Source of the DNA: Pseudomonas sp. DG56-2
Lineage (GTDB): Bacteria; Pseudomonadota; Gammaproteobacteria; Pseudomonadales; Pseudomonadaceae
Reading direction: 5' to 3'
DNA length: 64,000 nucleotides
Assembly: GCF_004803755.1 (NCBI RefSeq)
Contig: NZ_CP032311.1
Span: 2,372,501-2,436,500, forward strand
Part shown: piece after piece, positions 17,508 through 26,867 of the stretch
Layout of the letters: each line of letters begins with the position of its first letter
How positions within the stretch are numbered: position 1 is the first letter of the stretch
Made by a program: the position numbers and the translations under genes
The notes under the pieces: generated by a model
Databases searched by the model: none
The model's input: only the letters and a program-made list of their open reading frames with translations
What the model was told of the DNA's origin: nothing

Positions 17508-18188
17508 ATGACGCAGAGTAAGGGTGCAGACGAACACGAACCTCCAACAGACACCGGGCGACCCGACGTCGAGCCTTCACGGCGTAATTTCCTCAAGTTC
17601 GGCGTTTCGGGAATCGCCGCCGCTACCGTGGCGACCTGGATACCGGAAGGCATGGGTGCTGCCCAGTCGGCGCCAGAAGTGATCGAGGAGGCAGGTGCGC
17701 CCAAAGCGGGTGAGCAACGCCTTGAGCTCAACGTCAACGGCCAGTTGTACACGCTCAATGTTCCGGCCAACGCGATACTGCTGGATGTCGTGCGTGACCG
17801 CCTGCAGCTCACCGGTACCAAGAAGGGCTGTGACCATGGCCAGTGCGGCGCCTGTACCTTGTTGGTCAACGGCGTGGCGATAAATTCCTGTCTTTCAATT
17901 GCCCTGCAGCACGACGGGGATAGCATCACCACCATTGAGGGCCTGGCCAAGGGTGATGCGTTGCATCCGGTTCAGCAGGCCTTCTGGGACCACGACGCGT
18001 ACCAGTGCGGATACTGCACCAGCGGTCAGATCATGAGTGCCGTGGCGCTGCTCAATGACCCCGGCATTGGCGCTGACGATGCCAGCGTCAAGGAAGCCAT
18101 GAGCGGCAATATCTGCCGTTGCGGTGCCTACAAGAACATCCTCGCGGCCATTCAATCGGCACGCGGCAAGATGGGAGGGGTAGCCTGA
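17508..18188 (+). CDS. paoA: Tat-exported [2Fe-2S] subunit of a molybdenum aldehyde oxidoreductase
   Basis: The 226-residue subunit has a twin-arginine signal (SRRNFLKFGVSG, about 24-35) and two iron-sulfur domains: GCDHGQCGACTLLVNG with a following Cys (plant ferredoxin type) and CGYCTSGQ...CRCG (four-helix type). This is the small subunit of periplasmic aldehyde oxidoreductases such as E. coli PaoABC, which detoxify aromatic aldehydes. AAAGGTG lies before the ATG. Its stop overlaps the start of the FAD subunit. The 242 bases upstream hold an unpaired GC-rich hairpin but no evident regulator site. Confidence 0.9.
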   Translation: MTQSKGADEHEPPTDTGRPDVEPSRRNFLKFGVSGIAAATVATWIPEGMGAAQSAPEVIEEAGAPKAGEQRLELNVNGQLYTLNVPANAILLDVVRDRLQLTGTKKGCDHGQCGACTLLVNGVAINSCLSIALQHDGDSITTIEGLAKGDALHPVQQAFWDHDAYQCGYCTSGQIMSAVALLNDPGIGADDASVKEAMSGNICRCGAYKNILAAIQSARGKMGGVA

Positions 18189-19183
18189 TGCGTACTTTCG
18201 ACTACACCCGCGCGCAATCGCCTGCTCAGGCCATCAGCAGTCACCTCGCGCCAGGCCAGCCATTGTACTTGGCCGGGGGGACCACGTTGTTGGACCTGGT
18301 GAAGCTGGATGTCATGCAAACCGACCGTCTGGTGGACATCAATCACCTCGCGCTCAAACAAATCGAACGCCTTGGCGACGGGCGCCTGCGCATTGGCGCG
18401 CTGGTCAGCAACACCGAGCTGGCCAATCATGCGTTGATCCGCGAGCAGTATGCGGTGCTGTCCGAGGCGATTCTGGCGGGTGCTTCTACGCAATTGCGCA
18501 ACAAGGCCACCACCGCCGGCAATCTCATGCAACGGGTGCGCTGCAACTACTTTCGCGATGGTGTTTCACCCTGCAACAAGCGCCAGCCAGGCTCGGGCTG
18601 TGCGGCCATCGATGGCCATAATCGCAGCGTCCATGCCGTGCTGGGTACCAGCGAGCACTGTATCGCGTGCCATCCTTCGGACATGTGCGTGGCCATCGCC
18701 GCCATTGGTGCGCAGGTAACGGTGCAGGGCCCGAACGGGATACGCGAGATAGCCTTTGCCGACTTCCACAAGCTGCCGGGGCAGACACCCTGGGAAGAGC
18801 ACGCACTCCAGCCCCATGAACTAATCACCTATGTGACCCTGGATGCGCCCCTGGCGAATAGCCGCTCTGCCTACCTGAAACTGCGCGACCGGGATTCCTA
18901 CCAATTTGCCCTGGCTTCGAGTGCAGTCATTGTGGTGATGGACGGTCAGCGCATTACCCAGGCGCGAATTGCCCTTGGCGGTGTGGGCACCAAGCCCTGG
19001 CGTGCCCCTGAAGCCGAGCGTGCCCTGGCCGGCAAGCAAGCCGGCCTCGAACTCTTCACTCAGGTAGGAGAGCTGGCCATGCAAGGCGCCCAGGCCTACC
19101 AACACAACGCGTTCAAGATTCCGTTGGGCCAGCAGGTGGTGACGCGCAATCTGCGCGATCTTGCCGCCAGGAGCACACGCTGA
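18188..19183 (+). CDS. paoB: FAD-binding subunit of the molybdenum aldehyde oxidoreductase
   Basis: This 331-residue subunit starts at ATG 18188 overlapping the previous TGA. The FAD-binding segment PLYLAGGTTLLDLVKLDVM and the second FAD loop RNKATTAGNLMQRVRCNYF are visible. A cysteine-rich insertion (CNYFRDGVSPC, GSGC, HCIACHPSDMC) corresponds to the extra [4Fe-4S] cluster that distinguishes PaoB-like subunits from xanthine dehydrogenase. It passes electrons between the iron-sulfur and molybdenum subunits. It overlaps paoC by one base. Confidence 0.9.
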   Translation: MRTFDYTRAQSPAQAISSHLAPGQPLYLAGGTTLLDLVKLDVMQTDRLVDINHLALKQIERLGDGRLRIGALVSNTELANHALIREQYAVLSEAILAGASTQLRNKATTAGNLMQRVRCNYFRDGVSPCNKRQPGSGCAAIDGHNRSVHAVLGTSEHCIACHPSDMCVAIAAIGAQVTVQGPNGIREIAFADFHKLPGQTPWEEHALQPHELITYVTLDAPLANSRSAYLKLRDRDSYQFALASSAVIVVMDGQRITQARIALGGVGTKPWRAPEAERALAGKQAGLELFTQVGELAMQGAQAYQHNAFKIPLGQQVVTRNLRDLAARSTR

Positions 19184-21393
19184 TGAGTCAGTCCATAATT
19201 GGCACCCCCCACAAGCGTATCGACGGCGGTTTGAAGGTGACGGGCGCCGCGCGCTACGCGGCCGATCATCCGCTCGCAGACATGACTTATGCCTATGGTG
19301 TGTTCAGCACTGTCGCCAATGGCCGCATCGTCGCCATCGATGACACCCATGCACGGGCCATGCCGGGGGTGGTTGCTGTGCTACACCACGGTAACTTTCC
19401 GAAGTTGCACCGCACCCCGAATGTGGCCATGAGCTTCAAGGATATTCTCAGTGCTGCCAAGGTCGATGAACGCCGCTTACCCTTTGAAGACGATGTGGTC
19501 TCTTATCCGGGGCAATTCGTGGCGCTGGTCGTTGCGCAAACCTTCGAGCAAGCCCGTGCTGCCTCGTTTGAAGTCAAGGTCGAGTACGTGCAAAAGCCGG
19601 CGATCAGCAACCTCAGCGACGCACTGCGCCAGCACGGCGCGCGGGAAGGCGGGGGCGGACACAGCCGAGGCGATCCGGATGCAGCCTGGCACACGGCAGC
19701 CACGCAGCTGGATGAGACTTACACCACGCCGGTGGAAGTCCACAACCCGATGGAGATGCATGCCACCACGGCCTATTGGCGCGACGGCAAGCTGTATGTC
19801 TATGAGGGCACCCAGGGGGTGGTCAATCACCGCAACGTACTGGCCAATGTCTTCGACCTGCCGCCAGATCGGGTCGAAGTGCATGCGCCCTTCATCGGTT
19901 CGGGTTTTGGCAGCAAATTGTGGCCCTGGCCGCACGCCATTGCCGCCTGCGGCGCCGCCAAGGTGGTGCAGCGGCCGGTGCAATTGGTGCTGCCCAGGGC
20001 GCAGATGTTTACCACCAGCGGACATCGCCCGGAAACCTCGCAGCGCATTCGCCTTGCCACCGATAAAGACGGCAGGCTCGTGTCGATTCGGCATGAATCG
20101 GTGAACAGCACATCGCCTACCGATGCCTATGTCGAAACCTGCGGCAGTGTCACCCGCAGTTTGTATGCCTGTGCAAACGTATTGGTCAGTCACAAAAGCA
20201 GTCCACTCAATCGAGGCACACCGACATCTATGCGTGCCCCTGGCGCTGCGCCGGGCCTGTTTGCCCTGGAGTCGGCAATCGACGAGTTGGCGCTGTCGCG
20301 GGGGGCAGATCCGCTGGCGTTTCGCAAGCTCAACCTGGCCAGCCGCGATGAAAGCCTGGATTTGCCCTGGTCGAGCAACCATCTTCCCGAGGCAATCGAT
20401 ACCGCCGCCGAGCGATTTGGCTGGCATAAACGCAACGCCGATGTTGGCTCCATGCGCGACGGCGATGAGTTGATTGGTTATGGCATGGGTGCCTGCAATT
20501 GGGAGGCTTTTCAGGTACCCACCGATGCCCGTGTGATCATTCGTGCGGATGGCACTGTGCTTGCCCAGTGCGGGCAGCAGGACATCGGCACCGGCACCTA
20601 TACGGTGGTCGCGCAGACGGTGGCACAGCTTACGGGCCTGCCGTTCGAGCGTATCGGCGTTGAGCTGGGCAGCTCGACGTTTCCGCCGGGCGCGTTGGCG
20701 GGCGGATCCTGGGCCACAGCCAGCATCTTGCCGGCCATCGCCGGTGCAACCCGGGCGGCATTGGCAACCTTGCGGCAGTACGCGGTCATGGACGGTGGGT
20801 TGCTCGCCGGCGCCAAGGCCGATGACCTGAAGGTAGAGAACGGCCAACTGGTCAACGGTAGCCAGCGGGTCGACTTTGCCGATGTGCTGGTCCATCAGCG
20901 TTTGGGCCGCGCCGAAGGCAGTTTCAAGAGCGGCGCAAAGGATGGCGACTTCTCCTATCGCTCGTTCGGTGTGCACTTTGTCGAGGTACGCTGGGATCCG
21001 GGTATTTCGCGCCTGCGTGTAGCGCGCGTGGTCAGCGCCATTGATGTTGGCAAAGTGGTCAACCCGTTGGCGGCGCGCAATCAGGTCGAAGGCGCGATCA
21101 TCATGGGCCTGGGCATGGCGCTGTTCGAGGCCGGTGAAAATGATCCGCGCAGCGGCTTGCCGGTGAACAATAATTACGCGGAGTACGTGGTGCCGGTGCA
21201 TGCCGACTTACCCGATATCGATGTCACCTTGCTGGATTATCCGGACTACAACCTCAGTGAGTTCGGGGCGCGTGGTATTGGTGAAATCGGCGTGACCGGC
21301 CTGGCTGCGGCGGTGGCAAACGCGGTTTACCACGCCACTGGAAAACGCATTCGCAACTTGCCGATCACCAAGGAAAAGCTGATGACGCTTTGA
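19183..21393 (+). CDS. paoC: Molybdenum cofactor-binding catalytic subunit of aldehyde oxidoreductase
   Basis: The 736-residue large subunit belongs to the xanthine dehydrogenase family. Visible cofactor segments are HAPFIGSGFGSKLWPW, the STSMRAPGAAPG-like TSMRAPGAAPGLFALE loop, CGQQDIGTGTYTVVAQT, and RGIGEIGVTGLAAAVANAV, whose Glu is the catalytic base. Length and motifs agree with PaoC, which binds molybdopterin cytosine dinucleotide and oxidises aldehydes to acids. No dedicated PaoD/XdhC-type maturation chaperone follows; it must be encoded elsewhere. Confidence 0.92.
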   Translation: MSQSIIGTPHKRIDGGLKVTGAARYAADHPLADMTYAYGVFSTVANGRIVAIDDTHARAMPGVVAVLHHGNFPKLHRTPNVAMSFKDILSAAKVDERRLPFEDDVVSYPGQFVALVVAQTFEQARAASFEVKVEYVQKPAISNLSDALRQHGAREGGGGHSRGDPDAAWHTAATQLDETYTTPVEVHNPMEMHATTAYWRDGKLYVYEGTQGVVNHRNVLANVFDLPPDRVEVHAPFIGSGFGSKLWPWPHAIAACGAAKVVQRPVQLVLPRAQMFTTSGHRPETSQRIRLATDKDGRLVSIRHESVNSTSPTDAYVETCGSVTRSLYACANVLVSHKSSPLNRGTPTSMRAPGAAPGLFALESAIDELALSRGADPLAFRKLNLASRDESLDLPWSSNHLPEAIDTAAERFGWHKRNADVGSMRDGDELIGYGMGACNWEAFQVPTDARVIIRADGTVLAQCGQQDIGTGTYTVVAQTVAQLTGLPFERIGVELGSSTFPPGALAGGSWATASILPAIAGATRAALATLRQYAVMDGGLLAGAKADDLKVENGQLVNGSQRVDFADVLVHQRLGRAEGSFKSGAKDGDFSYRSFGVHFVEVRWDPGISRLRVARVVSAIDVGKVVNPLAARNQVEGAIIMGLGMALFEAGENDPRSGLPVNNNYAEYVVPVHADLPDIDVTLLDYPDYNLSEFGARGIGEIGVTGLAAAVANAVYHATGKRIRNLPITKEKLMTL

Positions 21394-21408
21394 GCGGCGG
21401 GAAGCTCT

Positions 21409-22323
21409 TCAGGCGAGTCCGGGCGGGTGCATGCAGGCGTTCAGGTCTTCGAGAAAAGCCTGCAGGATTGGCGGTGGCGATACACCGCGTCGGGTGATGA
21501 CATCGAACGGCGAGGTGAGATCCAGCGTGCTCGCGCCCAGTCGGCGCATTTCGCCGCTCTTGACCCAGGGTTCGGCGAAATGCACAGGTAAAAAGCCGAC
21601 ATAGGCCCCAGAGATGATGAGGATCGCCGCAGCCTCGATGTTTTCTACGGTTGCGGCAGCCTTGGTAATACCCAGTTGTTCCAGGTCGTACTGTTGCATA
21701 TAGCCGCGCACGACGATATGGCAGGCGCGCACTTCTTCGAGCAGGCGACCATTGGCAGCTTTGCTGGCATACAGCGGATGGCGACGGCCACAGTACAGAC
21801 CCAGGGCTTCGTCGTACAGGGACAGGTACGACAGCCCCGGTACATGCAGGGGGAAATGGCCTACGGCCAAGTGCAATCGACCGTCCAGCACGCGCTCTTC
21901 CAGCTCTGCGGGGGCACCGATGTAAATGTGCAGGTGTGCATCGTGACCTCGCGAGACAAAGCGCTGGGTGGTGCGCGGTAGCGGTGAGCTGGGGTCGGTC
22001 AGGGTGGAGTCGATAATGCCCAGGTTGAGCTTGCCGCTGATGTGCTGTTTGAGCACGTCGGCATCCATGCAAAAACTTTCTACGGCGCTTAGCAGACGCA
22101 AGGTGGCTTCATGAATGGCCGCGCCTTGCTCGGTAAGGCGAAAGCCGCTGCGTCCGCGCTGACAAAGCTTGACCCCCAGGCGGGTCTCCAGGTGTGTCAT
22201 TTGCTCGCTGATAGTCGACTGGCCGGCGTTCAGTGCGGCCTGCGCCGCAGAAAAGCCGCCGCATTTGACGATGGTGGTGAATACCCGAAGAAGCTTCAGA
22301 TCGATATCGTGGAGCTGGATCAC
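21409..22323 (-). CDS. LysR-family transcriptional regulator of the ureohydrolase cluster
   Basis: This regulator of about 304 residues starts at GTG 22321-22323, five bases after a strong GGGAGG; the frame is open for another 350 bases upstream but that part has no LysR content. The N-terminal helix-turn-helix is FSAAQAALNAGQSTISEQMTHLETRLG, followed by the effector domain. It is divergent from the agmatinase-like gene 300 bases away. That intergenic stretch holds a T8 run at 22381-22388 and no clear dyad, but is the natural place for its operator. The inducer is probably the pathway substrate. Confidence 0.87.
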   Translation of the reverse strand: MIQLHDIDLKLLRVFTTIVKCGGFSAAQAALNAGQSTISEQMTHLETRLGVKLCQRGRSGFRLTEQGAAIHEATLRLLSAVESFCMDADVLKQHISGKLNLGIIDSTLTDPSSPLPRTTQRFVSRGHDAHLHIYIGAPAELEERVLDGRLHLAVGHFPLHVPGLSYLSLYDEALGLYCGRRHPLYASKAANGRLLEEVRACHIVVRGYMQQYDLEQLGITKAAATVENIEAAAILIISGAYVGFLPVHFAEPWVKSGEMRRLGASTLDLTSPFDVITRRGVSPPPILQAFLEDLNACMHPPGLA

Positions 22324-22623
22324 CGTGGCCTCCCTTCCGGTCGTCACATCGTAGTGGCTGATATGAACGCCCGGGCCATGTTTTTTTTCTAAAGCTAACC
22401 CTGCGCGTATGCCGTCCGCAATGCCTGGCGTTGAGAAATATCGGTGGGCGCATGGGCTGGGTTGGATATCGGTCGGTACAGGTGCGCACACTTCGTGTTT
22501 ACCGATGTATGCATCTGCACTTGCGCATTTTTCCATGCCTGGGCTGACGCCATAGTGGCTGCAACGGTGGTCGAGCAGTCGCCCCGTCTCCTGACCAGAA
22601 CAATAACGTGGAGAAACTCGAAC

Positions 22624-23595
22624 ATGGCAAAGCACGGTTATGAATCCGGCCGTCTCAACCTGCCCTTTGTGGGGCATTGCACCTTCGCCAAATCACCCAT
22701 CTGCACCGACTGGGCAGCCATCGATGCAGACGTTGCGATCCTGGGCGCACCCAACGATATGGGCACCCAATGGCGTTCTGGGGCACGTTTTGGGCCCCGA
22801 GGCATCCGCGAAGCATCGACGCTGTTCTCTTTCGGCCATTCGGGGGCATACGATTTCGAAGATGACGCCACCTACCTGACTGAAGAGCATCTGCGCATGG
22901 TCGATGTGGGTGATGCTGATATCGTGCATACCGACATGGCCACCAGCAACGCCAACATCGAGTGGGCCGTGCGCCAGATCCTCGATGCCGGTGCAATGCC
23001 CGTGGTACTTGGCGGTGACCATTCGATTCATGCGCCGGTCATCAAGGCGTTTGAAGGCCGCGGACCGATTCATATCGTGCACTTCGACGCCCACCTGGAC
23101 TTCGTCGACGAGCGCCACGGCGTGCGCTACGGTCACGGCAGCCCACTGCGTCGCGCCTCGGAGCTTGAGCACATTGTCGGCATGACCCAAATGGGCATCC
23201 GCAACGTGTCTTCCTCCAACCGCGACGACTACGACGCAGCACGTGAAGCCGGCTCGCAGATTCTCTCGGTACGCGATGTACGCCGCCTGGGCTGCGAGGG
23301 TGTCATGGCGATGATCCCTGAAGGTCGCGACTACTACATCACCATCGACATCGACGGCTTCGATCCTTCAATCGCACCAGGCACCGGTACCCCGAGTCAC
23401 GGCGGCTTCCAGTACTACGAAGTGCTGGAAATCATTCAGGCGCTGGCCCGACGCAGCAAGGGCCGGATCGTCGGCATGGACCTGGTCGAAGTGGCCCCGG
23501 CCTACGACCCTGCGGGCGTCACCTCGATCCTCGCCGCGCAGTTGCTGATGAACAGCATCGGCTTCATCTTCCATGCACGCGCCAACGCGCGCTGA
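22624..23595 (+). CDS. Agmatinase/guanidinobutyrase family ureohydrolase
   Basis: The 323-residue enzyme starts at ATG 22624 with GGAG 11 bases upstream. The binuclear manganese ligands are intact: LGGDHSIHAP, HFDAHLDF and ITIDIDGFDPS, plus GTGTPSHGGF, which lines the active site in agmatinases. It should cleave the guanidino group of an agmatine-like compound to urea and an amine in the cytosol. It is the first gene of a run with an aldehyde dehydrogenase, a transporter and a GMC dehydrogenase, so the substrate may be a guanidino alcohol, acid or amine; agmatine itself is not assured. Confidence 0.88.
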   Translation: MAKHGYESGRLNLPFVGHCTFAKSPICTDWAAIDADVAILGAPNDMGTQWRSGARFGPRGIREASTLFSFGHSGAYDFEDDATYLTEEHLRMVDVGDADIVHTDMATSNANIEWAVRQILDAGAMPVVLGGDHSIHAPVIKAFEGRGPIHIVHFDAHLDFVDERHGVRYGHGSPLRRASELEHIVGMTQMGIRNVSSSNRDDYDAAREAGSQILSVRDVRRLGCEGVMAMIPEGRDYYITIDIDGFDPSIAPGTGTPSHGGFQYYEVLEIIQALARRSKGRIVGMDLVEVAPAYDPAGVTSILAAQLLMNSIGFIFHARANAR

Positions 23596-23610
23596 TTCGG
23601 GGACTCTCCA

Positions 23611-25119
23611 GTGGACAACAAGGTAAAAGCCTACCTGCAGGCCTTCGGCGTTTGCGAGGCCACCCAGGCATTTCTTTCCAAACCACAGCGCATGTTCATT
23701 GGCGGTGCCTGGCTCGAGGCCAGCGATGGTGCCAGCGCCGAGGTGATCGAGCCGTCGACCGAAGGCGTGCTCACACGTATCCCGATGGCGACCCGGGAGG
23801 ATCTGGACCGTGCCGTACGCGCCGCCCGCGAACAATTCGATGGCGGCGCCTGGAGCCAGCTCAAGCCCCTCGAACGCGAGCGCCTGATCCATCGCCTGGC
23901 TGATCTGATCGAAACCAATGCCCAGGAGTTGGCGCAAATCGAGTCCATCGACATGGGCAAATCGGTCGTCCAAGCCCGCGCAGTGGATATTCAGGGCACA
24001 GTCGATACCCTGCGGTATTTCGCCGGATGGGCGAGCAAGATCCACGGCCGTACCGTCGAGCCGTCGCTGCCAGGCAATTACCTGGCCTACACCCGCAAGG
24101 AAGCGGTGGGGGTGGTCGGGGTCATCGTGCCGTGGAACTTCCCGCTGCAGACCATGGCCTGGAAGCTGGGTGCAGCACTGGCCACAGGCTGTACCGTGGT
24201 AGTCAAGCCTGCGGAGCTGACCTCGCTGTCGGCCCTGCGCTTTGCCGAGCTGGTCCAGGCTTCGGGCATACCTGACGGTGTGCTGAACATTGTTACCGGG
24301 CGCGGCAGCGTGGTGGGCGCGGCGATGTCCAGTCATCCTGGCATCGACAAGCTGAGCTTCACCGGTTCCACCCCGGTCGGGTGCTCGGTGGGCAAAGCCG
24401 CAATGGACCAGATGAAACGCCTGACCCTTGAGCTGGGTGGCAAGTCGCCGGTGATTGTGTTCGCCGATGCCGATATCGACGCAGCAGCCGAGGCGGTCGC
24501 CAATGGCGTGTTCTTCAACTCCGGGCAGGTGTGCGATGCCGGCACCCGTGCCTACATCGAACGCAGTATCTACCCGGCGTTCCTCGAAGCGCTGGCCCGT
24601 TACACCGCCACCCTCAAAATTGCCCCGGGCCTGGATCCGGACTGTTTCATCAGCCCCATGGTGTCACGTCAGCAACAGCAGCGCGTGCTCGAGTACATTG
24701 CCGTGGGCAAAGGCGAAGGCGCGCAGGTGTACTACGGCGGCGAGCCGGTCGAAGGTCCAGGCTTCTACGTGCAGCCTACGATCTTCGCCCACTGCAACAA
24801 CGACATGCGCATCGTGCGCGAAGAAATCTTCGGCCCGGTACTGGTCACCCTGCCGTTCGATACCCAGGAGCAGGCCCTGGCCCTGGCCAACGATTCGGTG
24901 TTCGGCCTGGCGGCGGCGATCTACTCCAACGACCTGGGCAAGGTTCATGGCCTGATTCCACGCCTGCGTGCCGGCACCGTGTACGTCAATGCCCACAGCA
25001 CCCTGGACCCATCCATGCCATTCGGTGGCTACAAACAGTCTGGCTATGGCAAGGACATGGGCGCAGAGCAACTGGAGTTCTTGCTGGAGACCAAGGCGGT
25101 CTGGATCACCTTGCCCTGA
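23611..25119 (+). CDS. NAD(P)-dependent aldehyde dehydrogenase
   Basis: This 502-residue enzyme begins at GTG 23611, 15 bases after the ureohydrolase stop. The family blocks are all present: VPWNFPLQTMAWKLG, VVKPAELTS, SFTGSTPVGCSVG, LELGGKSP (catalytic Glu) and FFNSGQVCDAGTR (nucleophilic Cys), ending with FGGYKQSGYGKDMG. It resembles gamma-aminobutyraldehyde/guanidinobutyraldehyde dehydrogenases such as KauB/PuuC. In context it would oxidise the aldehyde made by an amine or alcohol dehydrogenase in this pathway, the GMC enzyme downstream being the natural partner. Confidence 0.92.
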   Translation: MDNKVKAYLQAFGVCEATQAFLSKPQRMFIGGAWLEASDGASAEVIEPSTEGVLTRIPMATREDLDRAVRAAREQFDGGAWSQLKPLERERLIHRLADLIETNAQELAQIESIDMGKSVVQARAVDIQGTVDTLRYFAGWASKIHGRTVEPSLPGNYLAYTRKEAVGVVGVIVPWNFPLQTMAWKLGAALATGCTVVVKPAELTSLSALRFAELVQASGIPDGVLNIVTGRGSVVGAAMSSHPGIDKLSFTGSTPVGCSVGKAAMDQMKRLTLELGGKSPVIVFADADIDAAAEAVANGVFFNSGQVCDAGTRAYIERSIYPAFLEALARYTATLKIAPGLDPDCFISPMVSRQQQQRVLEYIAVGKGEGAQVYYGGEPVEGPGFYVQPTIFAHCNNDMRIVREEIFGPVLVTLPFDTQEQALALANDSVFGLAAAIYSNDLGKVHGLIPRLRAGTVYVNAHSTLDPSMPFGGYKQSGYGKDMGAEQLEFLLETKAVWITLP

Positions 25120-25217
25120 GGTAACGGGGCCGGCCTGCGTCGCTGAAAGTTGGCGAGCGACGCAGGTTTATCGAATGCATCGAATTTCAAGAACAAGAAC
25201 CTGTCGAGGTGATGCCG

Positions 25218-25397
25218 ATGAACAGCCAAGTGGATGTCGAGCGAGCGCAAGATCTGGAAAGGCGCCTGTGCGCCTATGAAGAGCTGGAGGGTAGGCGTGA
25301 GCGGCCGGGGGCATTGAGTGTCCTTGATGTTGTCGCACTGGTTGCGCTGATGTTGGTGATGGTCATCGGCGCGTATGTCCTGGGAGGCCGGCCATGA
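25218..25397 (+). CDS. 59-residue single-span membrane protein coupled to the NCS1 transporter
   Basis: This short product has a charged N-terminal half (VERAQDLERRLCAYEELEGRR) and one C-terminal membrane helix (about 36-55, VVALVALMLVMVIGAYVLGG). GAGG at 25206-25209 sets the start at ATG 25218. Its stop overlaps the transporter ATG by four bases (ATGA), so both are translated together. I recognise no family. The arrangement resembles small accessory subunits of secondary transporters, which is inference. Confidence 0.7.
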   Translation: MNSQVDVERAQDLERRLCAYEELEGRRERPGALSVLDVVALVALMLVMVIGAYVLGGRP

Positions 25398-26863
25398 AGT
25401 CCGCTCGAGAGCAGGAATTTCGCCTCAGTGCCGAACGTGGCGATACGCCTTTGCTGCCCAATGAACGAGTCTGGGGTTTCTGGGGCTTTGCCTACGCCAA
25501 TTCGGCGCTGGCGGTAGCCACTTGGGTATTCCTGATAGGCGGCGCTACGGCGCTGTTTGTCGGGCCTTTGCAAGGGATTGCCGCGATCATTATCGGCAAT
25601 ATTGTCGGGGTGGTTCTGGCGGCATCCTCGACCTGCTTGCCGTGTGGCAAGTATGGCGTCGAGCAGTTCACCTTCCTGCGCAGCATGTTCGGCCTCAATG
25701 GCAGTCGCCTGGTCTACTTCCTGTCGGTGGTGGTGCTGACCATGGGCTGGCTGGCGGTGCTGGGGCTGATGTGCGGGCGGGCACTGGACAACCTGGAAAC
25801 CCTGGTGCAGCAAGGCCAGCCTGATGGTGACGGCTGGATTGTGACGGCAGGTGCCTTGCTGGCGATTGTACTCGCGGCGTTGGTGGCCATGCGTGGACCG
25901 GACATGATCCGCCGCTTGAGCGCGGTGATCGCGCCGAGCCTGATCCTGATCATGCTGGCGCTGATGTACTTCATTTCCCGTCGTTACAGTTTCGCCGAAC
26001 TGCTGGCCATGCCGGCGCTGCAACCACCGTTCGAAAATCCCCATGTCAACTTCATGATCGCGGTGGAAATCAACATTGCCGCGGGCTTTTCCTGGTGGCC
26101 CTACATTGGCAACCTGTCACGTCTGTGCAGCAATCAACGCACGGCGTTCTGGCCGAATCTGGTCGGGATCTTCGGCGCCGCTGCGCTGGGGGAGTCGGTC
26201 AGCCTGTTCGCCGCCACCACCTTGGGCAGCAGCGATCCTACGACCTGGATGCGCCTGGCCGGTGGCCTGGGCTTCGGGGTGATAGCGCTGAGCTTTCTGG
26301 CACTTGCCAACCTGACCGGTATGGTCAACATCCTCTACACCGCGGTGATCGGCTTGCGTCAGTTGGCCGGGGAGCGGCTGCGCAGTATGGGCTGGGGCGT
26401 GCTGATCGGGCTGTTCTGCATCATTCCGGTGGTGATCGTGGTGTTTCTTCCAGGCATCTACGACGGCTTTTTCATTTTCCTGGTGTGGACCTCCGCGCTC
26501 AACAGTGCCCTGGCTGGTATTGGCATTGCCGATTACTTCTTCCTACGCAAGCAGCGTTTGAACCTGCGTCATCTCTACGCTGAACAAAGCGCGTCGCCGC
26601 TGCGCTACTGCAAGGGCTTCAATCCCATCGCACTGGTCGCGCTGGCGGCGGGCTTTGCCATTTACGTGGTGATATTCAACCCGCAAACCCTGGCGCATAC
26701 CGATTTCTTCACCTTGGCCACGGCCTCGCTGCCGTCCTGCCTGCTGGCCGGGCTTGTGCACTACAGCCTGACCCGACTGCTGGCCGTGCGCCTGGGCTGG
26801 GGCGGCTACCCCAAAGGCAATGAACGCAACATCAAGGCCGCAGGCCTTCGAGTACAGGACTAG
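25394..26863 (+). CDS. NCS1-family cytosine/purine/hydantoin/allantoin-type permease
   Basis: The 489-residue protein has about 12 membrane segments. The N-terminal block [22 protein letters not shown] matches the NCS1 entry motif (usually NxDxxPV...RTW), and the mid region [25 protein letters not shown] corresponds to the substrate- and sodium-binding TM6/loop. Members import nucleobases, hydantoins, allantoin, thiamine or related compounds with H+ or Na+. Placed between catabolic enzymes, it likely imports their substrate. It overlaps the small membrane protein gene and is followed four bases later by the GMC dehydrogenase. Confidence 0.88.
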   Translation: MKSAREQEFRLSAERGDTPLLPNERVWGFWGFAYANSALAVATWVFLIGGATALFVGPLQGIAAIIIGNIVGVVLAASSTCLPCGKYGVEQFTFLRSMFGLNGSRLVYFLSVVVLTMGWLAVLGLMCGRALDNLETLVQQGQPDGDGWIVTAGALLAIVLAALVAMRGPDMIRRLSAVIAPSLILIMLALMYFISRRYSFAELLAMPALQPPFENPHVNFMIAVEINIAAGFSWWPYIGNLSRLCSNQRTAFWPNLVGIFGAAALGESVSLFAATTLGSSDPTTWMRLAGGLGFGVIALSFLALANLTGMVNILYTAVIGLRQLAGERLRSMGWGVLIGLFCIIPVVIVVFLPGIYDGFFIFLVWTSALNSALAGIGIADYFFLRKQRLNLRHLYAEQSASPLRYCKGFNPIALVALAAGFAIYVVIFNPQTLAHTDFFTLATASLPSCLLAGLVHYSLTRLLAVRLGWGGYPKGNERNIKAAGLRVQD

Positions 26864-26867
26864 AACC

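Noticed and set aside
19477..21201. 574-codon minus-strand frame inside paoC
   Set aside because: It is an antisense shadow of a catalytic subunit with intact motifs; the reading is arginine- and histidine-rich without any domain.
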